Positions 35,064-42,971 of a stretch of 58,020 nucleotides of DNA are shown here, piece after piece. The DNA is taken from NCBI GenBank assembly GCA_002696735.1, contig NZSL01000007.1, forward strand, positions 1 through 58,020, read 5' to 3'. The translations under genes and the position numbers were made by a program. Below the pieces are notes generated by a model, which was not told the DNA's origin, did not search any database, and worked only from the letters and a program-made list of their open reading frames with translations. The DNA comes from Methylophaga sp. Lineage in GTDB: Bacteria; Pseudomonadota; Gammaproteobacteria; Nitrosococcales; Methylophagaceae. How positions within the stretch are numbered: position 1 is the stretch's first letter; every line of letters begins with the position of its first letter.

Positions 35064-35582
35064 CTAATAACCAGAAATTAAAGAAATATATAGATCTCGT
35101 AAATACTGCACATCAGCCGCAGCACGATGACGCATGCCGATATCCTTTCTAACACGTTTTTGAGTAATCAACATCGTTGATTTGCTAGGCATACCCTCAA
35201 CACCAAAGTGATTTTCGAGCAAGCTATGGAAGTCTCCAAACTGGAAAGGTAAAGACTTAGAAATGGGGTCACAATCGAATAGCTTTTGACACCACATCGA
35301 ATCAAATGAAGCGTCTGATGTATAAACTTTTGAATCATTAAGAGCCTGAGTCATTTTTTCAATTACCATACCGGCTGGAAAGCCTTCATTAATGAGTTTT
35401 TCACGGCTGATTAGATGAATAGACTTTTCAGCGTATTCGTCCCAGTCCGTCCAGCTTGGCTCTGGCTTAATGAGAAAGCTCACAATCTTACCTGTTGTGT
35501 CTGACCAAGCGACTTCAATGGGATGGCTCTTATAACTCAAGCTGGATGCTTCAAAGTCTAAAAAAATTGGTAATTGGCTCAT
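35064..35582 (-). CDS. DEDDh 3'-5' exonuclease-like protein downstream of tnsD
   Basis: 172 residues from the ATG at 35582 (a TTG two codons earlier is also possible). Exonuclease motifs: ExoI FLDFEASSL with the metal-binding Asp/Glu pair, an ExoII-like segment around YTSDASFDSMW, and ExoIII MRHRAAADVQYL with His and Asp, the DEDDh order. It lies 50 bases after the TnsD-like gene on the same strand, in the place where Tn7 has tnsE, so it may belong to the transposition operon. No homology to TnsE is seen. It could trim DNA ends during transposition or simply be cargo. Confidence 0.72.
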   Translation of the reverse strand: MSQLPIFLDFEASSLSYKSHPIEVAWSDTTGKIVSFLIKPEPSWTDWDEYAEKSIHLISREKLINEGFPAGMVIEKMTQALNDSKVYTSDASFDSMWCQKLFDCDPISKSLPFQFGDFHSLLENHFGVEGMPSKSTMLITQKRVRKDIGMRHRAAADVQYLRDLYISLISGY

Positions 35583-35632
35583 GGTCAATATTTCACACTC
35601 AAATTCTTAGGAAATGTAAGAGAAATTGACCA

Positions 35633-37711
35633 TTACAAAAGCTTTATAACGTCATTTCTATCCCAAAAATTAATACTTGTTGTCCAGCCTTTGAGTTGCA
35701 TGGCAGGAGCGATTAATCCCTGTTTCTGCATATTATTCATTTTGCTCGCCGAGTTAAAATAAAGCGCATTCGCTTCAGCACTGGTTATATATTCCTGGTG
35801 AATTTTTTCAATCTCTTGAAACTCACTTTTTTTGATGACCTTCGCAATAAAAATATCTTCGATGCTACATAGTTTGGTTTGGACAAATTTCATTACAAAG
35901 ACATTTTTTTTTATATTGAGTTTTTTCAGCACTTCCTCGAGTTTGATGTAGTAACGTTTGTCGAGCAAATACTTCAACCTGTCGTACGACTCTTTTGTGA
36001 CTAGAGCTTTATGGCCAAGCCCCTGATGTTTTTTTAAGATGCGTTTTCCGAGTAATTTCCTCAAAAGGTAAGTATCGATTTTTAGCTCTGCTTTAATTTT
36101 ATTGAGGGTAACGGCATCGCTATTGCGATTATCTGTCAGTTTAGGACGGCCAGTACGCATGGGTAAATGACTAACGGTGGCTCTTTCGACGGCGTTTAAA
36201 TCAAGTTTACGGATGTCCTCTCTACGAAAGAGGTAAATTTTGCTCCCATCAACAGAAGGCCCTGCTAATGCTTTTATTCCATATGCGATTACTTTCAAGC
36301 AAAAAGCGGTGGGTCTTAAACTCGCATTATTGGCAAGCTCGGGGCCAATAATATATTTTTTATCAAAATCAATCATATCCTGTCTTCGAATAAGGATTTT
36401 ATTAGTGTTTCCCATCGCTTTAGTTGAGGGAAGAAATTCTGTATCAAGAAGATTACTAATATGATGTTTTGAATGTTTAAACGTGTCAGCCGCTTCCTGA
36501 ATGGACATAAAATCTTCGGTGTATTGAGAAAGTTCAGCGGACATTTTTACCGAGCTGAGTCTCAGACCTGTTAAGCCTTGTTCAACATCAAACGATGTTA
36601 TGACATTTCTTCCATTGAGTAGGTCTGATACAAGATTTGACAGCGGCAGATGATAATTGGGATTTTTTACCACTTCATTGATACAAAGACTTTTGTGGCT
36701 TGGCTCTTTTTTTATGAACGATAGCTGCTGCAATAACGTGTAGACATCAGCAAGCTTAATCATTTTTTTACCCGTCGGCGAAGTCCTGTGATGAGCAAGA
36801 ATATTCTTTTCAAAAAACTGTGAAAGCTGACCCGTTGATATATTGAGTATGCCGGCTGTCTCTGTAGCAGAGAGATTAATCCGTGGAAGTGAAAGTGAAT
36901 TCAAAATAGGCATGGGAAGGGCCTGGCCCAATAATTTTTCACCGAGTTGCTTAGTCTTTTGGTTGAGACAGGCCAAGAGAGGGAAGAGCTTTATCCGGTT
37001 AGGTAATTTACTTTGATTTATACGATTTAAAATCTCATCTAAAAAGGGGTCTTCATCACTTAACGCTTTGATGCTCAGTGTGACCAATTTCGTGTGAGTG
37101 ACTTTTTTCCCGATCACTCGGTAAATTTGCTCAAGACAGAAGTATATTGATTCAACTTCTGTAATTTTTTGCTGAGCACCACTTTTAAGCCACGCCGTGA
37201 GTTTGATCTGACTGGCTATTTCCTCATCGGAGAGGTTAATGTGACGCATAGCGCCATCGCAGTCACATCCTAATGGCGTTGTCTCATTCCAGGAAAAGGG
37301 CTTTTGGCAATGAAGACATTGCGAAGCTAATCTTGTTTTGTGCTGGGTACAAGCCGTGACTAGACCATAATCCCAAAGGTAGGGTGAATATCCGGTTTCT
37401 TCCACGCATTGAGAACATACATATCGTTCAGCAATCCGTAAAAGGGATCTATCGATATGAACTTTACGAAAACGAATGGTCGGTTTCTCATGGCGAGTTG
37501 GCCTATAAACAAAATCAGTCTCAATGTTTCCATAAACGGCACTATTTAACAGGCAGTCTTGGCTCGAAACAGCACTGAATAAAGACGTTTTTGTTGTTTG
37601 TGAAAGCAGAAAGTCTTTAGTGCTAAGAAAACCGTTAGCTTTTGCGGCTCGATGCAAAAGACCATAGGCGGATTCATCACGATAAGGTATACAGGTGGCG
37701 AGTAATTTCAT
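35633..37711 (-). CDS. tnsD: TnsD/TniQ-family target-selection protein of a Tn7-like element
   Basis: 692 residues. The N-terminal TniQ domain begins CIPYRDESAYGLLHRAAKANGF and has a zinc-binding set (YVCSQCVEETG then TACTQHKTR and SQCLHCQKPF, about residues 112-162). The long C-terminal part has repeated helix-turn-helix-like segments (ETAGILNISTGQLSQFF; SIQEAADTFKHSKHHIS), as expected for a site-specific DNA-binding TnsD rather than the short TniQ used by CRISPR-linked elements. It should recognise a fixed chromosomal target. The stop of tnsC directly abuts its start (37712/37711). The target is not identifiable in the window. Confidence 0.85.
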   Translation of the reverse strand: MKLLATCIPYRDESAYGLLHRAAKANGFLSTKDFLLSQTTKTSLFSAVSSQDCLLNSAVYGNIETDFVYRPTRHEKPTIRFRKVHIDRSLLRIAERYVCSQCVEETGYSPYLWDYGLVTACTQHKTRLASQCLHCQKPFSWNETTPLGCDCDGAMRHINLSDEEIASQIKLTAWLKSGAQQKITEVESIYFCLEQIYRVIGKKVTHTKLVTLSIKALSDEDPFLDEILNRINQSKLPNRIKLFPLLACLNQKTKQLGEKLLGQALPMPILNSLSLPRINLSATETAGILNISTGQLSQFFEKNILAHHRTSPTGKKMIKLADVYTLLQQLSFIKKEPSHKSLCINEVVKNPNYHLPLSNLVSDLLNGRNVITSFDVEQGLTGLRLSSVKMSAELSQYTEDFMSIQEAADTFKHSKHHISNLLDTEFLPSTKAMGNTNKILIRRQDMIDFDKKYIIGPELANNASLRPTAFCLKVIAYGIKALAGPSVDGSKIYLFRREDIRKLDLNAVERATVSHLPMRTGRPKLTDNRNSDAVTLNKIKAELKIDTYLLRKLLGKRILKKHQGLGHKALVTKESYDRLKYLLDKRYYIKLEEVLKKLNIKKNVFVMKFVQTKLCSIEDIFIAKVIKKSEFQEIEKIHQEYITSAEANALYFNSASKMNNMQKQGLIAPAMQLKGWTTSINFWDRNDVIKLL

Positions 37712-38689
37712 TTATTTACTCCCCAGATGTCGAATAAATTTCTTAACGTCCTTATCGCTGAGCTCAAAAGGACTTATTGAGTTTTGATATCGAACCGGTA
37801 AAGTCAGTCCCGTTTTATGAAAGCCCTCACCGATATTTTCAAACGTAAGCGATGTCTGCTCAGCTTTAAATGCTTTTCTAGACGCTTCAATCATCAATGT
37901 AGAGATATTTTCCAGATTACCGTCGGTTGTTAAATAAAGCCGTGCGAGCTCGGATTGACTTGGGGTAAAGACCGATGAAAATTCCAGAATTTCTTCAATA
38001 TCTGAAAGTAATTTTCGGATATACATTTCAAATTCTGAATCCGGGTTATCAAGATCAAATCGCATGTAATGCAGTCTCATTCGCATTTTAAAACGTGTTT
38101 TGAGCTCTGGGTCCGCATCTACGATAGCTTCAGAATTTTCAGTTCCGGCCAAAAAAATGGCTGCTTTGGTCTCGTTAACCAAGCTTTTGAGCCACTTCAT
38201 CACTTTAGTAAGGCCTGTCCCTGTGACAATGTCGTGAATTTCATCCAGAAGAACTATGTTGGTTTCACACGTTGTAAAAAGCTCTTTTAACTGTCTTAGC
38301 ATTTGATGTTCAGTAGCACGATTTGGGACTTCTTGATCAAATTCTTCTAATATGCGACCAGTGACAGATTTTGGTGTCGACATATTGGCGATACTTACAT
38401 AGATGCAGGGAATAATTTTTTTATGAAGATTATTTTTGGTTACAACTTTGGAAGGTAAATTGGTTTTAACAAAGTTACATAACGTTGTTTTACCAACGCC
38501 AGTAGGACCTGAGATCACTCCGCAAATGGGCTTATAAGTAATGGGTATTTTCCCCATATTCATAGACCGCTGCGTTTTAACTGACGTGTAAGCAGTTTTA
38601 ATTGTCTCCAGTGCATCTGCCAAAGAAGAATGCTTTATATTCAGTTCGCGGATTTGATTTACCTTGAAATCAATTTCACTATTATTCAT
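37712..38689 (-). CDS. tnsC: TnsC-like AAA+ ATPase of a Tn7-like element
   Basis: 325 residues. Walker A GPTGVGKT at 61-68 and Walker B NIVLLDEIHDIV near 147-150; then LAGTENSEAI (sensor I-like) and a C-terminal helical part. TnsC couples target choice by TnsD to the TnsA/TnsB transposase. It overlaps tnsB by 8 bases (38682-38689) and runs directly into tnsD. The length is shorter than the 555-residue TnsC of Tn7 and closer to minimal TnsC/TniB-type regulators, which fits a divergent Tn7 relative. Confidence 0.9.
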   Translation of the reverse strand: MNNSEIDFKVNQIRELNIKHSSLADALETIKTAYTSVKTQRSMNMGKIPITYKPICGVISGPTGVGKTTLCNFVKTNLPSKVVTKNNLHKKIIPCIYVSIANMSTPKSVTGRILEEFDQEVPNRATEHQMLRQLKELFTTCETNIVLLDEIHDIVTGTGLTKVMKWLKSLVNETKAAIFLAGTENSEAIVDADPELKTRFKMRMRLHYMRFDLDNPDSEFEMYIRKLLSDIEEILEFSSVFTPSQSELARLYLTTDGNLENISTLMIEASRKAFKAEQTSLTFENIGEGFHKTGLTLPVRYQNSISPFELSDKDVKKFIRHLGSK

Positions 38690-40601
38690 CGCCTTCTCCC
38701 CATGTCATATTTTCAAAGCTGCCAGTAATATCGTTGCTTGGTTTTTTAGCAGCAGTGGGGATAAGTGCTGGAGCAGGCGTTACATCAATAGTTTGTTGGG
38801 CAGCCGATTTACGTTTTTTGAGGTTTTCGCTGTGCCTTTGTTTACGTAGTGAAGCATTGTCTTTGATCCGTTTACGAAGTTTTCTGTTAGCACGAGATTT
38901 TTCTTCAGCTCCCAGCTCCTTCAGTCTTTGTTCCTGCTCTTCTTTCTTCAGTTTGATTGCTTCACGCTCACGCATATAATCGTACATCGTGAGATCCTTG
39001 GTACGTTCCGGCTCTGTCGAAACAGCTTTAATTAATGGTGCCTTCGGATCCAGAGGATTTTCGACATAAACATGACTGAGATTACTGTTATCGATATACA
39101 CATGGACATTAGTTGTTCGCTTGAGAAGCTTTAAAGTCTGTTCAATCCCACTCAGATCATGAGATTTGTAGGTGAGATGGTGAAACCGCACGGTGCCTTT
39201 ATTGATGGAAAGATGTTTAACATCTCGAAGCTGCGTATTGATTTCTTGAGGTGTTACTTCATTGACAAACCCTTTGATATCATCGATCCAGTCTTGCCAG
39301 GCCAGCAGAGGGGCTTGTTCTAATTGTGTGTGAATAGTTTGATGATAATCGTCTACAACCGATCTAAAGATCTGATTCAGATCGTCTAAAGTGTAAATGG
39401 CTTCATTCGCTGAGTCATAATCACCCCGCTGTTCTGGATTTGAAAATGTGGTGCCATCGAGGGTATGAAAACATCTTAAGTTAAATGTACGAAACACACT
39501 CTCAACAAACGGTTTAGAATTTGGCTCTTGTATACGACAGGGCTTTAAATCACAGCCAACCGACAGGACGGCAGAACGAAACGCTTTAGTTTTATAGTCA
39601 CTGCCATTATCTACAATCACACTGCTAATACGCCCACCAGGCAGACCATTATCTTGTCTGAGGGCGTCTTTGAAAGTTACTAACAGCGTATCAAAACAAA
39701 ATGCCCTGAGTGATAAATGAAAAGAGAGTACAGTCCGGGTGGCGCGGTCAATAAAAAGGGTTAAAAACGGACGTCCCAGCACTTCACCTGTCTCTTCATC
39801 AACAATCATACAATCAACAACATGGCCATCGGCTTCAACAAATTCAAGCGGAAAACCGGTTTCATGTTTAATTCCAGCGGCCCGAAGCATGCCTTTAGCC
39901 TTTTTTGGCCCATGACGTGAGATAAGCCGATATGAAATGTCATAGGCCATAGCTCTTCGTCTGAATGAGGCATAACTGGCTCTTTTAAAACTGGCGGGAG
40001 CATGTTGAAATTCTTCCGAGTCCATCATTTCGTCGCGAAAAATCTGGTATGTTTCTTTTAGGGTTTCTCCGTTTCGCTTAAAATAGTTTTCCTTTAAAAC
40101 TTTAGAAATGATTTTCTCTTGTTGTTTAGAGAACTGATGCTTCCGATTGCCTTTGGCTTTGTGGTTTGGGGCAAGGGCATTCACATTGTAACCAGCCTCG
40201 GTATAACGCTTATAGGTACGAGCAAAATTTGAAGCTGACATGACTTTTACATTGTATTTTTGACCATATTTATCTAACAGTGGTTTGATCTTGGTTTGTG
40301 AGCATGGCGTGTCAGTATGGCTCTCTACAAAACGAATTAACTTAAATACACTATTGCGCTTGGCAATATCTCTTTTGCTGAGACCTACATAAGAGTCCTG
40401 ATAATCTTTATTCTCATGAATAAAGTCTTTTGATTCCATCATTTCCAAAAAAGCTTCGAATTTGACTTTATGCTCGCGGCCACCCGCGACAGAAGTAAAT
40501 CTGACCAATCTGCCGGACACATAACCAACGGTAAATTTATCCCCTTGAAAAGTGAATTCATGACCTATTGCCGGCAGGTTGCTGATTGAGGCAAAATTCA
40601 T
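38682..40601 (-). CDS. tnsB: TnsB-like DDE transposase of a Tn7-like element
   Basis: 639 residues. DDE catalytic residues in an rve/integrase core: Asp 258 (FVEADGHVVDC), Asp 331 (IVDNGSDYK) and Glu 367 (PNSKPFVESVFRTF). The N-terminal half has helix-turn-helix DNA-binding regions; the C-terminal tail (about 525-600) is a highly charged coiled-coil-like segment (MREREAIKLKKEEQEQRLKE) and probably contacts TnsC. It overlaps tnsA by four bases and tnsC by eight, so tnsABCD is one coupled operon. It would cut and join the 3' ends of the element. Confidence 0.93.
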   Translation of the reverse strand: MNFASISNLPAIGHEFTFQGDKFTVGYVSGRLVRFTSVAGGREHKVKFEAFLEMMESKDFIHENKDYQDSYVGLSKRDIAKRNSVFKLIRFVESHTDTPCSQTKIKPLLDKYGQKYNVKVMSASNFARTYKRYTEAGYNVNALAPNHKAKGNRKHQFSKQQEKIISKVLKENYFKRNGETLKETYQIFRDEMMDSEEFQHAPASFKRASYASFRRRAMAYDISYRLISRHGPKKAKGMLRAAGIKHETGFPLEFVEADGHVVDCMIVDEETGEVLGRPFLTLFIDRATRTVLSFHLSLRAFCFDTLLVTFKDALRQDNGLPGGRISSVIVDNGSDYKTKAFRSAVLSVGCDLKPCRIQEPNSKPFVESVFRTFNLRCFHTLDGTTFSNPEQRGDYDSANEAIYTLDDLNQIFRSVVDDYHQTIHTQLEQAPLLAWQDWIDDIKGFVNEVTPQEINTQLRDVKHLSINKGTVRFHHLTYKSHDLSGIEQTLKLLKRTTNVHVYIDNSNLSHVYVENPLDPKAPLIKAVSTEPERTKDLTMYDYMREREAIKLKKEEQEQRLKELGAEEKSRANRKLRKRIKDNASLRKQRHSENLKKRKSAAQQTIDVTPAPALIPTAAKKPSNDITGSFENMTWGEGDE

Positions 40602-41293
40602 ACATCACCTCCAACCAAGCTTACATAAGCATTTTTTAAGGAATGTGGGGCTAAATTGCTGGTCAGTAACCCCCGAGAAATAAGTTGAATAATGACAACT
40701 GACTCAAAACCTAGCGACTCTACAAAACGACGGACCTCTGAAAGCCTTGCCGTTTTAATGTTATGTTTCTGTAACGCTTGATAACACGCCTGAATCGTCT
40801 TTGGATTGACGGTTTTGCCCCGCATCAGGTGATAGAGAAAACTTTGAGTTTTTAAAACGCTTTTGTGAATGTCATTTTCTGTAAAAATTTCAAAGTCCAC
40901 CCCATGTTGGGCACAGTAGTGAGTTACCTCTTCAAACTTTTCTTTATATTTTGATGATTCTGCTTCAGATTGTCGTTTTGCTTCTCTGATTTTATAAAGC
41001 CCCGATTCACATTTGACAATAAAATCAGGAGTGTATGAAAAGTCGTCGAATTTCAGCTTAAAAGGTTGTGGTCTGTAGCTTTGAACGTTTTTTTCAAACT
41101 CCATGCTCATGCAAAGTTGTTTTTCTAAATCAGATTCACAGGCAATGTTGGCCTGATTTTTAATACTGTGCATGAACCACACGTTTTTACACATTTCACC
41201 ATGAGTAAATTTACGAACCCCTTGATAAATGCCAAATTTTCGGCGGCGTGCATATGCTTCTTCAATTAACTGCTTTAATTCATTTTTCACCAT
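40598..41293 (-). CDS. tnsA: TnsA-like endonuclease of a Tn7-like element
   Basis: 231 residues. A type-II-restriction-like nuclease that cuts the 5' ends, giving cut-and-paste transposition. Active-site candidates: Glu in ACESDLEKQL, Asp in YTPDFIVKC, and Glu/Lys in KIREAKRQ. The ATG at 41293 follows GTGGAGATATAC with proper spacing; an in-frame GTG at 41305 would lie inside that site, so I reject it. First gene of the operon, divergent from the HsdS-like gene with a shared promoter region. Presence of tnsA separates this from Tn5053/Mu-like relatives that lack it. Confidence 0.9.
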   Translation of the reverse strand: MVKNELKQLIEEAYARRRKFGIYQGVRKFTHGEMCKNVWFMHSIKNQANIACESDLEKQLCMSMEFEKNVQSYRPQPFKLKFDDFSYTPDFIVKCESGLYKIREAKRQSEAESSKYKEKFEEVTHYCAQHGVDFEIFTENDIHKSVLKTQSFLYHLMRGKTVNPKTIQACYQALQKHNIKTARLSEVRRFVESLGFESVVIIQLISRGLLTSNLAPHSLKNAYVSLVGGDV

Positions 41294-41317
41294 GTATATC
41301 TCCACTAGAGACGTATC

Positions 41318-41367
41318 ATGTTAACTGGAATTGACTATTTTGTCAATCCCTGTAAGCTCTATATAGA
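41318..41367. promoter_or_regulatory. Overlapping divergent promoters for tnsA and the HsdS-like gene
   Basis: A palindrome ATTGACTATTTTGTCAAT (41330-41347) supplies both -35 boxes. On the plus strand TTGTCA (41340-41345), a 16-base spacer and TATAGA (41362-41367) face the HsdS-like gene. On the minus strand TTGACA (41346-41341), a 17-base spacer and TAACAT (41323-41318) face tnsA. Binding at the palindrome would control both genes. Confidence 0.5.
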
Positions 41368-41378
41368 ATCCAGCATAA

Positions 41379-41391
41379 ACTAAATTAGATA
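41379..41391 (+). repeat. 13-bp direct repeat, right copy, flanking the tns module
   Basis: An exact second copy of ACTAAATTAGATA (first at 34821-34833), 13 bases before the ATG of the HsdS-like gene. Confidence 0.5.
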
Positions 41392-41404
41392 TGGATAAAC
41401 CGTT

Positions 41405-42115
41405 ATGAATGAAAAAAATTTAGAAGAATTAGGTGAAATCACGTCAGGACGAGGGTTTAAGGAGGGGGTAAAAGTTGAGAAGGATGGGATATCTGTGGTG
41501 TCAATGGCGGACGTTGGCAATGAAGTTGATAAGATCCATTGGGAAAATGTCAAAAAAGCCAATATTCCATTACGCACACATAAATTACTTCAAAATAATG
41601 ACATTTTGTTTTTAGCAAAGGGTAAGCAAAATAAAGCAATAGCAATTGATGGATTAAAAGATAAAGCGGTCGCCACACATCAGTTTTTTGTAATACATCC
41701 CAAGAAAGAAATCGATAGTCATTTTGTGGCAAAGGGGTTAAATGGAGAATATGCACAGAATTATTTTGTTCAAAACGCCAGAGGCGAAACGAAAAGGCAT
41801 ATTACGAAAACCGATCTGGGTAATTTAAAAGTATTTGTCCCCCCTGTTGAACAGCAGCGGATGTTGGTTCAAATCATGGACGGTTTAGAAGACAGGATGA
41901 GACATATACAATTTTGTCGATCTCAACTCCTGAAGGCCTTCGATTTAGTTTTTGAAGGAAAACTAGACGGATCTGAGCAAATTCTTACTCAACTGATGAG
42001 TGTCGATAATAATGAATTCATAATTCAAACGGAGCAACTTTATGCATTGCTCAAGCTTATGAAACTTGAATCGGCCGATAAAGCTGAAAATAAACGAAAC
42101 TCAAATCGTATCTGA
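41405..42115 (+). CDS. Orphan HsdS-like specificity protein (single target-recognition domain)
   Basis: 236 residues resembling one half of a type I restriction S subunit: a target-recognition domain (LGEITSGRGFKEG; KLLQNNDILFLAKGKQNK; ATHQFFVIHP) followed by the conserved separator helix start (KTDLGNLKVFVPPVEQQRML). S subunits normally carry two such halves, about 400 residues, next to hsdM and hsdR. Neither is present here. It is divergent from tnsA with shared promoters. It could dimerise to form a symmetric S subunit for HsdM encoded elsewhere, or act as a DNA-binding protein of the element. Function beyond DNA recognition is inference. Confidence 0.72.
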   Translation: MNEKNLEELGEITSGRGFKEGVKVEKDGISVVSMADVGNEVDKIHWENVKKANIPLRTHKLLQNNDILFLAKGKQNKAIAIDGLKDKAVATHQFFVIHPKKEIDSHFVAKGLNGEYAQNYFVQNARGETKRHITKTDLGNLKVFVPPVEQQRMLVQIMDGLEDRMRHIQFCRSQLLKAFDLVFEGKLDGSEQILTQLMSVDNNEFIIQTEQLYALLKLMKLESADKAENKRNSNRI

Positions 42116-42262
42116 GAATTAAGTACATGCATCTATCTGGGAAAATAATGAATTATGGAAGATCTAAATTAATCTGGCTTTGGCAATGCTTAAGCATCGA
42201 AACATGGGGGCTTGCAAGAGATAATATTTGTTGAACATTTGCATAAAATATAGTGAAAATTA

Positions 42263-42712
42263 ATGGCTGACTTGATACTAGCATTAGATCTAGAGGGAGT
42301 CCTCATCACAAACGCAGTGAGTCAATTCCCTCGACCTGGTCTAATGCGATTTATAGAGGAGTGCGAAGCTCTCTTTGGCAGAGAAAATATATGTATTTTC
42401 ACTACTGTAGATGAAACTCGTTTCAGAGAGGTTGCTACCAGGTTAGTGCAAGATAATTTTGCACCGCAATGGTTTTCCTCAATTCGTTACATTGAGTGGG
42501 TTGGTGAGCATAAAGATTTACGATTTGTCGATGATGACATCAGCAAAGTCATTATTGTCGATGACTACCCGCCATATATAAAATCAAGTCAGAAGCATCG
42601 GCTTATTAAAATCAATCAATATCTTGATCCATATACTCATGAAGCACCAGATTTGTCTGATACCGAGTTTGAACGGGTACTCGAACTCCTCAAGCAGAAA
42701 ATTATGTCGTAA
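42263..42712 (+). CDS. HAD/NIF-like phosphatase-fold protein
   Basis: 149 residues. It starts with the HAD motif I region LALDLEGVLI, but the second acidic residue is Glu (DLE) where phosphatases have Asp (DxD), so activity may be altered. Later it has IFTTVDETRF (motif II-like) and DLRFVDDDISKVIIVDDYPP (motif IV-like DD), the pattern of NLI-interacting-factor-type HAD proteins. It stands alone between the HsdS-like gene and the IS-disrupted csrA. No ribosome site of note; ATG at 42263. Confidence 0.7.
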   Translation: MADLILALDLEGVLITNAVSQFPRPGLMRFIEECEALFGRENICIFTTVDETRFREVATRLVQDNFAPQWFSSIRYIEWVGEHKDLRFVDDDISKVIIVDDYPPYIKSSQKHRLIKINQYLDPYTHEAPDLSDTEFERVLELLKQKIMS

Positions 42713-42776
42713 ATTTTAAATTAAAGTGATGAATGACTGCTAATATCACTGCCTGTCCCAGAATAATGACGCGATA

Positions 42777-42971
42777 TCAACTTCCAGTTTCATCTGATTT
42801 TATTTTTAGATAAATTTCCTCACGGTGGATAGAAACATCATCCGGCGCCTCAATGCCAATACGCACCTGATTGCCTTTCACGTCAAGTACGATGATGTTT
42901 ATATCATCACCGATAACAAGCGATTCACCCACACGACGAGGAGCCTGTCCTGATTTCTGTGTAACTGCCAT
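42777..42971 (-). pseudogene. csrA: csrA 3' part with a new start supplied by the IS256 end
   Basis: The ORF reads [20 protein letters not shown] and continues as a typical CsrA ([27 protein letters not shown]). Residues from RRVGES on are native CsrA. The preceding ten or so residues are encoded by the terminal inverted repeat of the IS. The native first residues MLILTRR lie across the IS at 44260-44239. Joining the two pieces without the duplicated target gives exactly 177 bases (58 codons plus stop), an ordinary CsrA. The hybrid ATG is two bases past the transposase stop, so it could be translated by coupling. Loss of strand beta-1 (MLILT, which includes RNA-contacting Leu 4) probably weakens RNA binding. 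Confidence 0.85.
42932..42940. repeat. Target-site duplication, left copy
   Basis: CACGACGAG, identical to 44239-44247; 9 bases, within the 8-9 expected for IS256-family insertion. Both copies are csrA codons. Confidence 0.9.

Noticed and set aside
35633-41293. CRISPR-associated transposon (CAST)
   Set aside because: No cas genes or CRISPR repeats occur near the tns operon, and the TnsD-like protein is long with its own DNA-binding region, unlike CAST TniQ.
41294-41404. Right end of the Tn7-like element next to tnsA
   Set aside because: The stretch is explained by two promoters and a palindrome; I see no array of 20-22 base TnsB-type repeats or terminal TGT with a matching partner on the far side.
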